A program made the translations under genes and the position numbers. 64,000 nucleotides of DNA, from positions 1 through 64,000 of the forward strand of contig NZ_QGSZ01000190.1 in assembly GCF_003857055.1 (NCBI RefSeq), read 5' to 3'. Below, one piece after another: positions 43,410-55,135 of the stretch (positions are counted from its first letter, which is position 1; each line of letters starts with the position of its first letter). The notes beneath the pieces are model-generated. The model ran no database searches and was not told the DNA's origin. It worked only from the letters and a program-made list of their open reading frames with translations. This DNA is from Micromonospora inaquosa (GTDB lineage Bacteria; Actinomycetota; Actinomycetes; Mycobacteriales; Micromonosporaceae).

Positions 43410-44676
43410 GCCGCCACCGCGCCGAGCATCCGACGGAACACCATCGCCGACTGGAAACCGCCGAACCCGCTGCCCACCGAGAGCGCCACGTCCACCGGGA
43501 CCTCCCGCGCCTCATTGGGTACGTAGTCCAGGTCGCACTCCGGATCCCGGGTGCTCCAGTTCGCCGTCGGCGGCACCACGCCGAACTCGATGGCGAGGGC
43601 GCACGCGGCCATCTCGATCGACCCGATCGCGCCGAGCGAGTGCCCGACCATCGACTTGATCGAGCTGATCGGCACCCGGTACGCGGCCTGACCCAGCGCC
43701 CGCTTGAACGCGGCCGTCTCGTGCCGGTCGTTCTGCCGGGTGCCCGAGCCGTGCGCGCTGATGTAGGAAACCTGCTCGGGAAGGATCCGGCCCTGCCGGA
43801 GCGCGTCGGTGACGGCGAGGCTCATCTCCAACCCGTCCGGGCGCAGCCCGGTCATGTGGTAGCCGTTGCTGCGGCTGGCATAGCCGGCCACCTCGCAGTA
43901 GATGTGCGCCCCGCGCCGCCGGGCGTGCTCGGCCTCCTCCAGCACCAGCACCGCCCCGCCCTCGGCCAGCACGAACCCGTGCCGGTCGGCGTCGAACGGG
44001 CGGGAGGCGTGGGCCGGGTCGTCGTTGTCCGGGCTGGTCGCCTTGATCGCGTCGAACGAGGCGACAGTGACCGGTGAGATCGGCGAGTCGGACGCGCCGG
44101 CCAGCATCACGTCCGCCTCACCGTCCACGATCATCTGGTGGGCGTACCCGATGGCGTCGATGCCGGAGGTGCAACCGGTGGACACCACCTGCGCCGGGCC
44201 GTGCCACCCGTGCCGGCAGGCGACGTCCGCGGCGAGGCTGCTGGGCACCAACGCCTGATAGAGGTACGGGCCACCGCGCGCCCCGTCCACCAGCCAACGC
44301 CGGCCGTGCTCGCTCACTGTGACGTACTCCTGCTCCAGTGCCATCGTGCCGCCGACCGCGGTGCCCAGCACCACCCCGGCCCGGTCCCGTTCCGCGTCGG
44401 TGAGCACCAGTTGGGCGTCGGCCACCGCCTCGACCGAGCAGGCCAGCGCGAACTGCACGTACCGGTCGGCCCGGCGCCGCTCGGCCTCGCTGAGCCCCGC
44501 CGCGACCGGGTCGAAGTCGCACTCCGCCGCAATCTGCGACCGGAAGGCCGACGGGTCGAAGAAACTGATCCGCCGGGTGGCGGTCCGCCCCTCGGTGATG
44601 GTCTTCCAGAAGCGGTCCCGGCTGGCGCCGCCCGGGGCGACCACCCCAATGCCGGTCACCACCGTGCGGCGCCCGG

Positions 44677-44680
<4 letters not shown>
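43406..44680 (-). CDS. Type II PKS ketosynthase alpha subunit
   Basis: A 424-residue beta-ketoacyl synthase that condenses malonyl units on the ACP. The complete triad is visible: Cys170 in [12 protein letters not shown], His310 in [14 protein letters not shown] and His347 in [11 protein letters not shown], with Lys342 before it. Strong resemblance to type II PKS KS-alpha proteins (opening [15 protein letters not shown]). It overlaps the cupin gene upstream and the KS-beta gene downstream by 4 nt each. Confidence 0.97.
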
Positions 44681-47254
<2,574 letters not shown>

Positions 47255-47271
47255 TCAACCACCCCGCGCCG

Positions 47272-47802
47272 TCATGCCGGGTCCAGTTCGACGAGCGGCT
47301 GGTCGTACTCGACCGGCTGGCCGTCCTCGACGAGGATCGCGGCCACCCTGCCGGCACGGTCCGCGGTCACCTCGTTCATCAGCTTCATCGCCTCGACGAT
47401 GGCGACCGGCTGGCCCGGGCGGACCAGGTCGCCGACCGCCACGAACGGCCGCGCGCCGGGCTCCGACGCCCGGTAGAAGGTGCCGACGATCGGGGCGCGC
47501 ACCGCGGCCCGCCCGGGCACCGGTGGCCGGATCACCGCAGGTGGGGCACTGGTCGCCGACACGACCGCCGGCGCCGCCTGGGCCGGTACCGCGGGTATCT
47601 CCGGACGGGCCACGTCGTCGGGGTGCCACTCGACCTCCAGCACCGCCGGCCCGCTGCGCAGCCGGATCCGGCGCACCGGCCCGGCCAGCTCGGCGATCAG
47701 GTGCTGCGCCTGCCGGCGCAGCCCGGCCAGCGCCTCCTCGCCGTCCACCCCGACGTCGTCGGACGCCTCGACGGTCGACACCGCCGGGTCCCCGGCGGTC
47801 AT
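47272..47802 (-). CDS. accB: Biotin carboxyl carrier protein
   Basis: A 176-residue BCCP. An N-terminal helical part (about 22-60) and Ala/Pro linker precede the biotinyl domain (about 100-176): [21 protein letters not shown] and the biotinylated K140 in [10 protein letters not shown]. The thumb motif is present, as in bacterial FabE-type carriers. The start overlaps the end of accDA by 4 nt. Confidence 0.94.
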   Translation of the reverse strand: MTAGDPAVSTVEASDDVGVDGEEALAGLRRQAQHLIAELAGPVRRIRLRSGPAVLEVEWHPDDVARPEIPAVPAQAAPAVVSATSAPPAVIRPPVPGRAAVRAPIVGTFYRASEPGARPFVAVGDLVRPGQPVAIVEAMKLMNEVTADRAGRVAAILVEDGQPVEYDQPLVELDPA

Positions 47803-49565
47803 CGCGGGCCCACCCGGGCGGCGGCGCGGTTCGCGCCGAACCGACGGAAGCGTTGCCGGCGCAGGCGGACCAGCATGGCGGGCGGCACGTCCAGCAGCGG
47901 CAGGAGGTTGGCCAGCAGGGCGGCGCGCAACCGGTGGGCGGTCTCCGCCGGGTCGTCGTGCGCTGCGGACGACGGCTCCGCCACGACCTCGTCGACCACC
48001 CCGAGCCGACACAGGTCGGGCGCGGTCAGTCGCAACGCGCGGGCGGCCTGCGGCGCCGCGGACCGGTCCGGCCAGAGGATCGCCGCACACCCCTCGGGGC
48101 TGATCACCGAGTAGACGGCGTTCTCCAGCATCAGCACCCGGTCGGCCACCGCCAGGGCCAGCGCGCCGCCGCTGCCGCCCTCCCCGGTGATCACCGCGAG
48201 CACGGGGGTGGGCAGCACGGTGAGGGTGAGAATGTTCTCGGCGATGGCGGCGGCCTGGCCCTGCTCCTCGGCTCTCACCCCGGGGTCGGCGCCGGGGGTG
48301 TCCACGAGGGTGACCACTGGCAGACCGAGCCGGGCCGCGAGGCGCATCAACCGCAGCGCCTTGCGGTGCCCGGCCGGGCTGGCCATGCCGAAGTTGCGGG
48401 CGACCAACTCGGCGGTGGTGTGCCCCTTCTGGTGGCCGATGACCATCACGTGCCGGCCGCCCAGCCGCGCCACCCCACCCACGATGGCCGGGCAGTCCGC
48501 GCCGAGCCGATCGCCGTGCAGCTCCACGAACCCGTCGAAGACGGAGTCCAGGTAATCCAGTGTGGTGGGTCGTCCGGGATGTCGCGCCATCCGGACGGTG
48601 TCCCACGCGTCGCGTACCGCCGGGGTGTCACCGGCGACCGGGGTGACCGCGTCTTCATGGGCAGCCGGACCCGCCGACGGCGGCAGAGCCGGGCCGTCGG
48701 CGGCGAGGCGCTCGCGGCGCGATGCCGGCTCCTGCCGGGGTACGGGCGCACGCGCCGGGCGGCCGACCCGGGTCGCGGCGAGTAGCGCCATCAGTCTCCC
48801 GCGCAGCGATCGGCGCTGCACCACCATGTCGACCTGCCCGTGTCGGAGCAGGAAATCGGCGGTCTGAAAGCCCTCCGGCAGTGCCCGCCCGGTGATCTGG
48901 CGGATCACCCGGGGGCCGGCGAAGCCCATCCGCGCGCCACTCTCGGCGAGCACCAGATCGGTGTTGGTGGCGAACGAGGCGGCCACCCCGCCGTAGGTCG
49001 GGTCGGTGAGCACGCTCACGGTGAGCAGCCCCGCCTCGCGCAGCGCGGCGATGGCCTGGCTGACGGACGCCATCTGCATCAACGACAGCGCGCCCTCCTG
49101 CATCCGCGCCCCGCCGGACGCGGTGACCAGGACGAGTGGGGTGCGGTCGTCCAGTGCCCGTTCGGCCGCCCGGGTGATCAGCTCGCCCACCGCGCAACCC
49201 AGGCTGCCGCCGAGGAAGCGGAAATCCATCACCGCCAGGACCACCGGGTGCCCGCCGATGGTGGCCGTGGCACAGACGACCCCCTCGGCCAGGCCGGTGC
49301 TGGCCCGTGCGCCGGTGAGCCGGTGCGGGTACGGCAGCACGTCGACGAAGTCGATGGGGTCCGCCTCCGGCAGATGGTCGGGAAGCGGGCGCAGCGAACC
49401 CGGGTCGACCAGTTGGCGCAGGCGTTCCGGCGCGCCGAGTCGGGCGTGCTCCCCACACTCGGGGCAGACGTCGAGGTTGCGGCGCAGCCGTTTGCGGTAC
49501 AGCAGGCTGGCGCAGCCGGCGCAACGGGACCAGAGCTGCTCTTCGCGCGGCGCGGTGGCCGTCAC
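47799..49565 (-). CDS. Acetyl-CoA carboxylase carboxyltransferase, AccD-AccA fusion
   Basis: A 588-residue fused carboxyltransferase that moves CO2 from biotin to acetyl-CoA. The N-terminal AccD part (1-270) has a four-Cys zinc ribbon (CAGC and CPEC near 14-40) and [17 protein letters not shown]. The AccA part (about 300-588) has [36 protein letters not shown] and [13 protein letters not shown]. The GTG at 49565 overlaps the TcmI stop (GTGA). Such fusions are known in actinobacterial polyketide clusters such as jadomycin-type clusters, supporting a pathway-specific role. Confidence 0.93.
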   Translation of the reverse strand: MTATAPREEQLWSRCAGCASLLYRKRLRRNLDVCPECGEHARLGAPERLRQLVDPGSLRPLPDHLPEADPIDFVDVLPYPHRLTGARASTGLAEGVVCATATIGGHPVVLAVMDFRFLGGSLGCAVGELITRAAERALDDRTPLVLVTASGGARMQEGALSLMQMASVSQAIAALREAGLLTVSVLTDPTYGGVAASFATNTDLVLAESGARMGFAGPRVIRQITGRALPEGFQTADFLLRHGQVDMVVQRRSLRGRLMALLAATRVGRPARAPVPRQEPASRRERLAADGPALPPSAGPAAHEDAVTPVAGDTPAVRDAWDTVRMARHPGRPTTLDYLDSVFDGFVELHGDRLGADCPAIVGGVARLGGRHVMVIGHQKGHTTAELVARNFGMASPAGHRKALRLMRLAARLGLPVVTLVDTPGADPGVRAEEQGQAAAIAENILTLTVLPTPVLAVITGEGGSGGALALAVADRVLMLENAVYSVISPEGCAAILWPDRSAAPQAARALRLTAPDLCRLGVVDEVVAEPSSAAHDDPAETAHRLRAALLANLLPLLDVPPAMLVRLRRQRFRRFGANRAAARVGPR

Positions 49566-49900
49566 GACCGCCGCCCGGTGCCCGGGGCGTCGAACCGGTA
49601 GAAGCACCGCGCCATGGCGTCGCGTGGCGAGCGCCAGGTCGACAGGTACGGCGACACGTACGGACGCAGTCGGTCACTGACCCGGATGAACTCGGGGTGG
49701 CCGCGCGCGGCCTCCACCGCGCCCTCCGTCGGCTGGGCGGTCTCGAGCAGGTGCACATAGAGGTCGTGCAGGCGGTACAGCGAGCGGTGCCGGACGCCGA
49801 CCAGGCGCGGCAGCTCCGTCGCGTCCGACTCGGCGAAGATCTCGGCGACCCGCTCCTCGGCGGTCGGATCCACCTTCGCGATGATCAGCGATCGGTCCAT
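49562..49900 (-). CDS. TcmI-family type II polyketide cyclase
   Basis: A 112-residue ferredoxin-like cyclase. The family pattern is clear: [37 protein letters not shown] and [15 protein letters not shown]. TcmI-type cyclases close a late ring of the aromatic polyketide. It is the first gene of the nine-gene operon and has GGGAGG 6 nt upstream. A close paralogue is encoded divergently at 51214, beyond the SARP gene, so the pair arose by duplication or inversion. Confidence 0.93.
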   Translation of the reverse strand: MDRSLIIAKVDPTAEERVAEIFAESDATELPRLVGVRHRSLYRLHDLYVHLLETAQPTEGAVEAARGHPEFIRVSDRLRPYVSPYLSTWRSPRDAMARCFYRFDAPGTGRRS

Positions 49901-50017
49901 ACTGGGCCTCCCCCCACAGCGTCCGGCGGGCGACGGGTGGCCCCCGGACGCGCTGGACGACTCCCGACACGATGCGCCGATCCTCGTCACGGCGGCGTCA
50001 CCGCGCCAGGCCGGTCA

Positions 50018-50048
50018 GCGACGCATGGTGGTGACGCTGCGTTGACGC
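50018..50048 (-). promoter_or_regulatory. Direct repeats with 11-nt spacing upstream of the polyketide operon
   Basis: On the plus strand GTGACGC (50031-50037) and TTGACGC (50042-50048) start 11 nt apart, and GCGACGC (50018-50024) lies 13 nt before the first. SARP regulators bind heptamer direct repeats with about 11-nt (one helical turn) spacing upstream of their target promoters. The site is about 120-150 nt upstream of the first cyclase gene of the minus-strand operon. Binding is inferred. Confidence 0.4.
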
Positions 50049-50149
50049 AACCTGTGTATCAGCTATGCGGCCAGCAAGCCGTGCCCGCTAATGTTTGTGC
50101 AGTTCAGAACCGATCTCGGGTTGACTGTCGCAAATAGAAGGTTCGCGCT

Positions 50150-50182
50150 ACGTTGACTCAACGTGACCATCATTGATAATCT
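50150..50182 (+). promoter_or_regulatory. SARP promoter with overlapping palindrome, predicted leaderless
   Basis: TTGACT (50153-50158) and TAATCT (50177-50182) are good -35 and -10 hexamers separated by 18 nt. Transcription would start at or next to the A of the ATG at 50188, so the mRNA would be leaderless, which explains the missing ribosome-binding site. The palindrome ACGTTGACTCAACGT (50150-50164) covers the -35 and is a likely repressor or autoregulation site. Confidence 0.6.
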
Positions 50183-50187
50183 TCAGC

Positions 50188-51120
50188 ATGGTCAGCTCGG
50201 CGGCCTCGGTGGGCGGGGCCGCGCCCGACCACGCCGCGATCGGCGGGGTCGACAGTGGCGTCGCGGGCAACCGATCCGGGACAGCAGACAGTCGGGACGA
50301 GCGTTCCGCAGGGGGTGCCGCCGTGGCCGCTGATCCGTCCGTGCCGACCGCCGGAGACCCGCCCGAGGAGGGCGTCTCACTCCACCTGCTCGGAGGCTTC
50401 CGACTCCTCCGCGAGGCGGTGCCGGTCGTGGTGCCGCGCGGGCTGCAACGGGTGATCGCGCTGATCGGGCTCCGTCCCGGCGCCACCCGCAGCCAGCTCG
50501 CCGGGCTGCTCTGGCCCGACGCGTCGGAGGAGCGTGCGCTGTCCTCGCTACGCACCGCCCTGTGGCGGCTTCGACAGGACCCGTGCTGCCCGATGACAGT
50601 GGCCAGCGACACCGTACGCCTCGGCCCGGCGGTCCGACTCGACGTGGACGACCTGGTCGGCACCGCTGCGCGGGTCCGGGACGGCGACGACCCCCGCACC
50701 GCGGCCGGGGCGCTCGCCGCCGGGCGGCACGACCTCCTTCCCGGCTGGTACGACGACTGGGTGCTGCTGGACCGGGAGCGCCTGCGCCAACTCCGCCTGC
50801 ACATGCTGGAACAGGTGGCCGGGCACCACCTGGCCGCGGGGCGGCATGGTGAGGCCCTCGAAGCCGCGCTGGAGGCGATGGCCGCCGAGCCGTTACGGGA
50901 GACACCGCACCGGCTGGTGGTCCGCATCCACCTGGCCGAGGGCAACGCCTTCGAGGCCGTGCACGCCTTCTACGTCTACCGGGACCTGCTGCGCCGGGAG
51001 TTGCGACTGGAACCGAGCCCGGCCATGAGCGCCCTGCTCGACGACACGCTCGCCCCGATCCGCCAGGCCAGCCGCGACGCCCTCACCGACCGCCCGTCAA
51101 CAGCCGGTCGGCGTACGTGA
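50188..51120 (+). CDS. SARP family pathway regulator
   Basis: A 310-residue Streptomyces antibiotic regulatory protein-type activator. After about 55 low-complexity residues comes an OmpR-type winged helix (about 60-135; VSLHLLGGFRLLREAVPVVVP, then QLAGLLWPDASEERALSSLRTALWRLR) and the bacterial transcriptional activation domain (about 140-285). The ATG at 50188 is supported by a promoter whose predicted start coincides with it; a GTG at 50323 is the main alternative. It sits between the divergent halves of the polyketide cluster and presumably activates both. Confidence 0.9.
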   Translation: MVSSAASVGGAAPDHAAIGGVDSGVAGNRSGTADSRDERSAGGAAVAADPSVPTAGDPPEEGVSLHLLGGFRLLREAVPVVVPRGLQRVIALIGLRPGATRSQLAGLLWPDASEERALSSLRTALWRLRQDPCCPMTVASDTVRLGPAVRLDVDDLVGTAARVRDGDDPRTAAGALAAGRHDLLPGWYDDWVLLDRERLRQLRLHMLEQVAGHHLAAGRHGEALEAALEAMAAEPLRETPHRLVVRIHLAEGNAFEAVHAFYVYRDLLRRELRLEPSPAMSALLDDTLAPIRQASRDALTDRPSTAGRRT

Positions 51121-51213
51121 CGGTGACGTGACAGCCGCTGCGGCACGGTGGGCGCACAGAGCACGTGGCACCGATCCCCGAGGGTCGGGCAGGCCACCGG
51201 CGGAAGGGGTCCC

Positions 51214-51654
51214 ATGAGTCGTCTACTGATCGTCAGCCGGATCATCCCGGGAGCGGAGGGGCGGGTCGCGCAGATCTTCGCCGAGTCCGACGCCACCGAA
51301 CTCCCCGGCCTGACCGGCGTCACGCACCGATCTCTGTACTGCCTGCACGACCTGTGCGTACACCTGCTGGAGACCTCGGACGACGTCGACCCGGACGCGC
51401 TGGCGGCGGCCCGCAACCACCCGCTCTTCCAACAGGTCAACGAGCGGCTCTCCGCGCACACGTCGCCGTACCTGCCGACCTGGCGCTCCCCCCGGGACGC
51501 GATCGCCGGCTGCTTCTACCGCTGGGACGCCACCCACGCGCCCACCGCGCCCCCAGCCGGCACTACCGCGCCCACCGCGCGCCCGGCCAGTATTACCACG
51601 CCCACCGCGCGCCCGGCCGGCACCGAGGCACCCGCCGCGCACCCGGCCGGCTGA
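51214..51654 (+). CDS. TcmI-family polyketide cyclase with repetitive tail
   Basis: A 146-residue protein. The first 105 residues are a TcmI-type cyclase closely similar to the one at 49562 ([52 protein letters not shown]). The remaining 40 residues are four copies of a Pro/Ala/Thr decapeptide of the type APTARPAGT, absent from the paralogue. GGAAGGGG precedes the ATG. The FAD monooxygenase starts 2 nt after its stop. It probably catalyses a different ring closure from the first copy. Confidence 0.9.
   Translation: MSRLLIVSRIIPGAEGRVAQIFAESDATELPGLTGVTHRSLYCLHDLCVHLLETSDDVDPDALAAARNHPLFQQVNERLSAHTSPYLPTWRSPRDAIAGCFYRWDATHAPTAPPAGTTAPTARPASITTPTARPAGTEAPAAHPAG
51538..51654 (+). repeat. 30-bp tandem repeat encoding a decapeptide
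   Basis: Units start at 51538, 51568, 51598 and 51628 (the last is 27 nt including the stop) and encode APTAPPAGTT, APTARPASIT, TPTARPAGTE and APAAHPAG. Units two and three differ at only a few bases, so expansion is recent. Confidence 0.85.
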
Positions 51655-51655
51655 C

Positions 51656-53005
51656 ATGTCCGCCGCGCCACCGCACGTCCTGATCATCGGCGCGGGCACC
51701 GGCGGGTTGTGCCTGGCGCACGGCCTGCGCCGCGCCGGAATCAGCGTCGCCGTCTACGAACGACACCGCGACCGGGCCGAAGGGCTGCTCGGCTACCGGG
51801 TCGGCATCGGCCCCACCGGTAGCCGGGCGCTGCGGGAGTGCCTGCCCCCGGAACTGTTCGCCACCTTCCTGGCCACCTGCGCCCGGCCGCCGCACTACTT
51901 CAACGTGGTCACCCAGGGGCTCCGCCAGACCGCGTCGTTCGCGCTGCGGCCGAGCGCCGACCCGGTGCGCACCGAACACTCGGTGGCCCGGATGGTACTG
52001 CGCCAGGTGCTGCTGACCGGCCTGGAGGACGTGGTGCACTTCGACAAGACCTTCACCCGGTACGAGCAGCGCGACGACGGCAGTGTCACCGCGCACTTCG
52101 CCGACGGCACCACCGCCACCGGCGACCTGCTGGTGGCTGCCGACGGCACCCACTCCGCCGTACGCCGCCAGTACCTGCCGCACGCCGTCACGCGAGACGC
52201 CGGGACGATCAACATCGCCACCCGGGTCCCGCTGACCCCGCACACCCGCGGTCTCATTCCGGAGCGGGTCCAGCAGGGCATCTCGCTGATCTTCGGCGTC
52301 GGCGGGATGATGGGCGTGCTGCACGTCATGGAGTTCAAGTGGGACGCCGAGCGGGCGATCAAGCCCGGCGTCAGCGAGGCCGACGCCGCCCTGCTACGCG
52401 CCTGGCCCGGCCTGGCCCACGACACCACCACCGACAACATCAATCTGATCATCTGGAGTGCGGCCAACCGGTTCCCGTCCGACGTCATGCACCGCCGCGG
52501 CGACGAGTTGGTGCAGGTCGCCCTGGACCTCACCTCGAACTGGCATCCGCACCTACGGGAGCTGCTCGCCCGCGCGGACCCGGCCAGCGCCCTACCGATC
52601 AAGGTGTCCACGTCCGAGCCGGTGCCGCCCTGGAAGAGCAGCACCGTCACCATGCTCGGCGACGCCATCCACACCATGACGCCTGGTCGCGGCGTGGGCG
52701 CGAACACCGCGCTGCGCGACGCCCGCCTGCTCTGCGAGCAGCTCAGCCGCGCCACCGCCGGCGACAAGACCCTGCTCCAGGCGGTCGCCGACTACGAGGC
52801 GGTGATGGCGCCGTACGGCTTCGCGCGGGTCGCCGAATCGTTGAATCGCAGCGGCACCAACGGCGATGACCGGATGTACCGGCCGGTGGTGGGTCGGCTC
52901 GCGCTGCTCGGCGCGCGCGGCTACTTCGGCGTGACCAGCCGGGTGCCCCGGCTGCGTCGCCGGTTCGTCGACGACTTCCACACCTACGAGGGCGACCGGG
53001 ACTGA
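51656..53005 (+). CDS. FAD-dependent monooxygenase
   Basis: A 449-residue flavoprotein hydroxylase of the PHBH fold. The Rossmann fingerprint is VLIIGAGTGGLCLAHGL (about 8-24), the DG motif is AADGTHSAVRR and the GD motif LGDAIHTMTPGRGVGAN. Such enzymes hydroxylate aromatic polyketides using NAD(P)H and oxygen, and equivalents end whiE-like clusters (ORFVIII). It follows the second TcmI gene by 2 nt and is closed by a strong terminator, marking the cluster's right border. Confidence 0.92.
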   Translation: MSAAPPHVLIIGAGTGGLCLAHGLRRAGISVAVYERHRDRAEGLLGYRVGIGPTGSRALRECLPPELFATFLATCARPPHYFNVVTQGLRQTASFALRPSADPVRTEHSVARMVLRQVLLTGLEDVVHFDKTFTRYEQRDDGSVTAHFADGTTATGDLLVAADGTHSAVRRQYLPHAVTRDAGTINIATRVPLTPHTRGLIPERVQQGISLIFGVGGMMGVLHVMEFKWDAERAIKPGVSEADAALLRAWPGLAHDTTTDNINLIIWSAANRFPSDVMHRRGDELVQVALDLTSNWHPHLRELLARADPASALPIKVSTSEPVPPWKSSTVTMLGDAIHTMTPGRGVGANTALRDARLLCEQLSRATAGDKTLLQAVADYEAVMAPYGFARVAESLNRSGTNGDDRMYRPVVGRLALLGARGYFGVTSRVPRLRRRFVDDFHTYEGDRD

Positions 53006-53022
53006 ACCTTCGGCCTCGGGCC

Positions 53023-53056
53023 GACCCGGGCTCGGCGTCCTCGCCGAGCCCGGGTC
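53023..53056 (+). terminator. Terminator closing the polyketide cluster
   Basis: A 15-bp perfect stem (53023-53037 with 53042-53056) with loop TCCT lies 18 nt after the monooxygenase stop. The following 260 nt (to 53316) hold no gene that I can support. Confidence 0.85.
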
Positions 53057-53316
53057 TCATCATGTCTGGCGCGCCCTCCGCCCGACCCCGGTCCGGGCCC
53101 GGTCTCATCGGTCCGGCATCTCCGCGGATCCCGGTCTCGTCGGGGCCGGATCGGGTTGATTGGGCGACGCTGTGTCACCCGGCGGGCACTGGCTGAGGTG
53201 ACTGGCGCCACCGTAACGCTGTCGGCCGATCCTGTCTGTTGTCGGAAATACGCGTGTGCGAAGCTGCGGCGAGTTTTTCTCGTGACTTTTCCAACGAGCT
53301 GAGAGGGAGGTTCGCC

Positions 53317-54267
53317 GTGGCGTGGTCTTTCGGACACTCGCTGATAGTGGTACTGGCACTGTTGCTGGGCCTGGCCGCCGGGTGGCTGCTGCGCGGCCGG
53401 CGGGGCGTACAGGGCAATTCGATAGTGGATGGTGACCCCGTCGCCGGACTGGCCGTGATCGCCACGCCCACGCCGGATGCCACCACCGACGAGGCCCACC
53501 CCGCGGCCGCCGTCGACTCGGCACCCATCGCTGTCGCCGACGAGCCGGCACCGGTCGACACGGTCAGCGCGCCGGCCGCGATGACCGAATCGGACGGTCC
53601 CACCCCGGTGCCCGCGCCGGCGGACACGCCGAGCGCCGCCGAGGCGGCGGACATGGCGCTGACCGAGGACCCGCCGCCCGCACCGGCCACCGAGCAGCCC
53701 GACGCCGCTGAGCTGCGGCCGGAGCCGGTCGTGGAGTCAGCCCCCGAGCCGGTCACGGCCGACGAGCAGTCCGCCCCGGCGGCCGTGGTCGCCCCGCGCC
53801 AGCCCGCGGACGACCTCCCGCCCGCCGACCCGGCACCGGTCGACACCACGCCGGTCGACACCACGCCCGTGGACGACGCGCCGGTCTCCGTCGGCCCGGC
53901 CGACGACGCGGAGACCGAACGGTCGGCGGTGGCCACGCCTCCGGTCCGGCCGACCACCACCGCGACCCCTCCGGTCCGTTCGGCGGCCGACGCGGCGATC
54001 AGCCTCGACGCCGACCCGACGGGTCCGGCCGACGACTTCCGCCGGATTCAGGGGATCGGGCCGAAGATGGCCGCCGCGTTGCAGGACGCTGGCGTGCGCA
54101 CGTACGGCCAGCTCGGCGAACTGGACGAGCCGGCGCTGCGCGACCTGATCCGGGCTGCCGGCCTGCGCGCCGCGCCTGGGCTGGCCAGCTGGCCCCAGCA
54201 GGCCCGCGTACTCGCTGGTGCCGGCGACGAGATGGCCGCGGTTCTGCCGAACGGCAACCAGGCCTGA
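53317..54267 (+). CDS. Membrane-anchored protein with helix-hairpin-helix domain
   Basis: A 316-residue protein. One N-terminal membrane helix (SLIVVLALLLGLAAGWLLRG) is followed by a long Ala/Pro/Asp/Thr-rich disordered region (about 35-245), with a repeated PVDTT unit, and by a C-terminal helix-hairpin-helix domain (DDFRRIQGIGPKMAAALQDAGVRTYGQL), the kind seen in DNA-binding or nucleotide-associated proteins and in NADH-quinone oxidoreductase-associated proteins. The orientation suggests the HhH is cytosolic. Function unknown. The GTG at 53317 has GAGGGAGG 6 nt upstream, better than any earlier start. Confidence 0.8.
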   Translation: MAWSFGHSLIVVLALLLGLAAGWLLRGRRGVQGNSIVDGDPVAGLAVIATPTPDATTDEAHPAAAVDSAPIAVADEPAPVDTVSAPAAMTESDGPTPVPAPADTPSAAEAADMALTEDPPPAPATEQPDAAELRPEPVVESAPEPVTADEQSAPAAVVAPRQPADDLPPADPAPVDTTPVDTTPVDDAPVSVGPADDAETERSAVATPPVRPTTTATPPVRSAADAAISLDADPTGPADDFRRIQGIGPKMAAALQDAGVRTYGQLGELDEPALRDLIRAAGLRAAPGLASWPQQARVLAGAGDEMAAVLPNGNQA

Positions 54268-54278
54268 CCGTCCGTCTT

Positions 54279-54321
54279 CGAGCCCCCGGCAGCCGTCATC
54301 GCGACGGTGGCCGGGGGCTCG
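54279..54321 (+). terminator. Terminator after the helix-hairpin-helix gene
   Basis: A 12-bp stem (54279-54290 with 54310-54321) enclosing a smaller hairpin starts 11 nt after the stop. Confidence 0.75.
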
Positions 54322-54381
54322 GTCGTAGCTGCCGAGCGTGCGCCGACGCGCGCCGCCACACGATCCACTCGGCGGTCGGCC

Positions 54382-55098
54382 TCAGGCGCGCAGCTCGGCC
54401 GCGAGCTCGCCGATGGCCGTCATGGCGTACCGCTGCATTCCCGGGCCGAAGGTGATCCGGGTCGCGCCCTGCCGGCCCAGCTCGGCCAGGGACTCCCGAT
54501 CCGGTCCGGCGGTCATGTTGATCGGTCCGGAGATGCCCTCCCGCAGCTGTGGAAGCACCTGCGTCGGCGCCAGGATCGGGTAGACGCAGTCCGCTCCGGC
54601 CGCCACGTAGAGACGGGCCCGTTCCACAGCGTCGGTCGGGTCACCAGTCCCGAACAGAAACGTGTCGACGCGAGCGTTGATGAAGAGAGCATCCCCAGCC
54701 TCCGCGCGCACCGCGGCCAGCCAGTCCGCGTGCCGCCGCGGGTCCTTGAGGGTGCCGGGCCCGTCCGAGTCCTCCAGGTTGCAGCCGACGGCGCCGGCGT
54801 CCAACAGCCGCCCGACCAACTCGCGAGGGGCGAGACCGTAACCGCCTTCGACGTCAGCGGACACGGGAACGGACACCGCGCGGACGATGCGCGCGACCGC
54901 CGCGAACATCTCGTCTGGCGGGGTCGCGCCGTCCTCGTAGCCGAGCGAGGCGGCGACACCCGCGCTCGGTGTCGCGAGCGCCGGGTAGCCGGCGTCGGCC
55001 AGCACCTGGGCGCTGGCCGCGTCCCAGGGGCCCGGCAGGACGAGCGGGTCGCCGGCTGCCCGGTCGTGATGGAGGGCACGGAAGGTGGAGACTGTCAT
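54382..55098 (-). CDS. Isocitrate lyase/PEP mutase family protein
   Basis: A 238-residue member of the PEP mutase/isocitrate lyase superfamily, related to but distinct from the copy at 299. Motifs: GPWDAASAQVLADAGYPALAT, SADVEGGYG (metal site), GCNLEDSDG and FINARVDTF. The KKCGH motif is absent. The ATG at 55098 follows GGGAG. It lies 37 nt downstream of the SDR gene on the same strand, so it is probably in the same TetR-controlled operon. Substrate unknown. Confidence 0.86.
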   Translation of the reverse strand: MTVSTFRALHHDRAAGDPLVLPGPWDAASAQVLADAGYPALATPSAGVAASLGYEDGATPPDEMFAAVARIVRAVSVPVSADVEGGYGLAPRELVGRLLDAGAVGCNLEDSDGPGTLKDPRRHADWLAAVRAEAGDALFINARVDTFLFGTGDPTDAVERARLYVAAGADCVYPILAPTQVLPQLREGISGPINMTAGPDRESLAELGRQGATRITFGPGMQRYAMTAIGELAAELRA

Positions 55099-55135
55099 CG
55101 TTGGTGCTCCCGACGGGGCTGCGGTGGGGCGTGGC

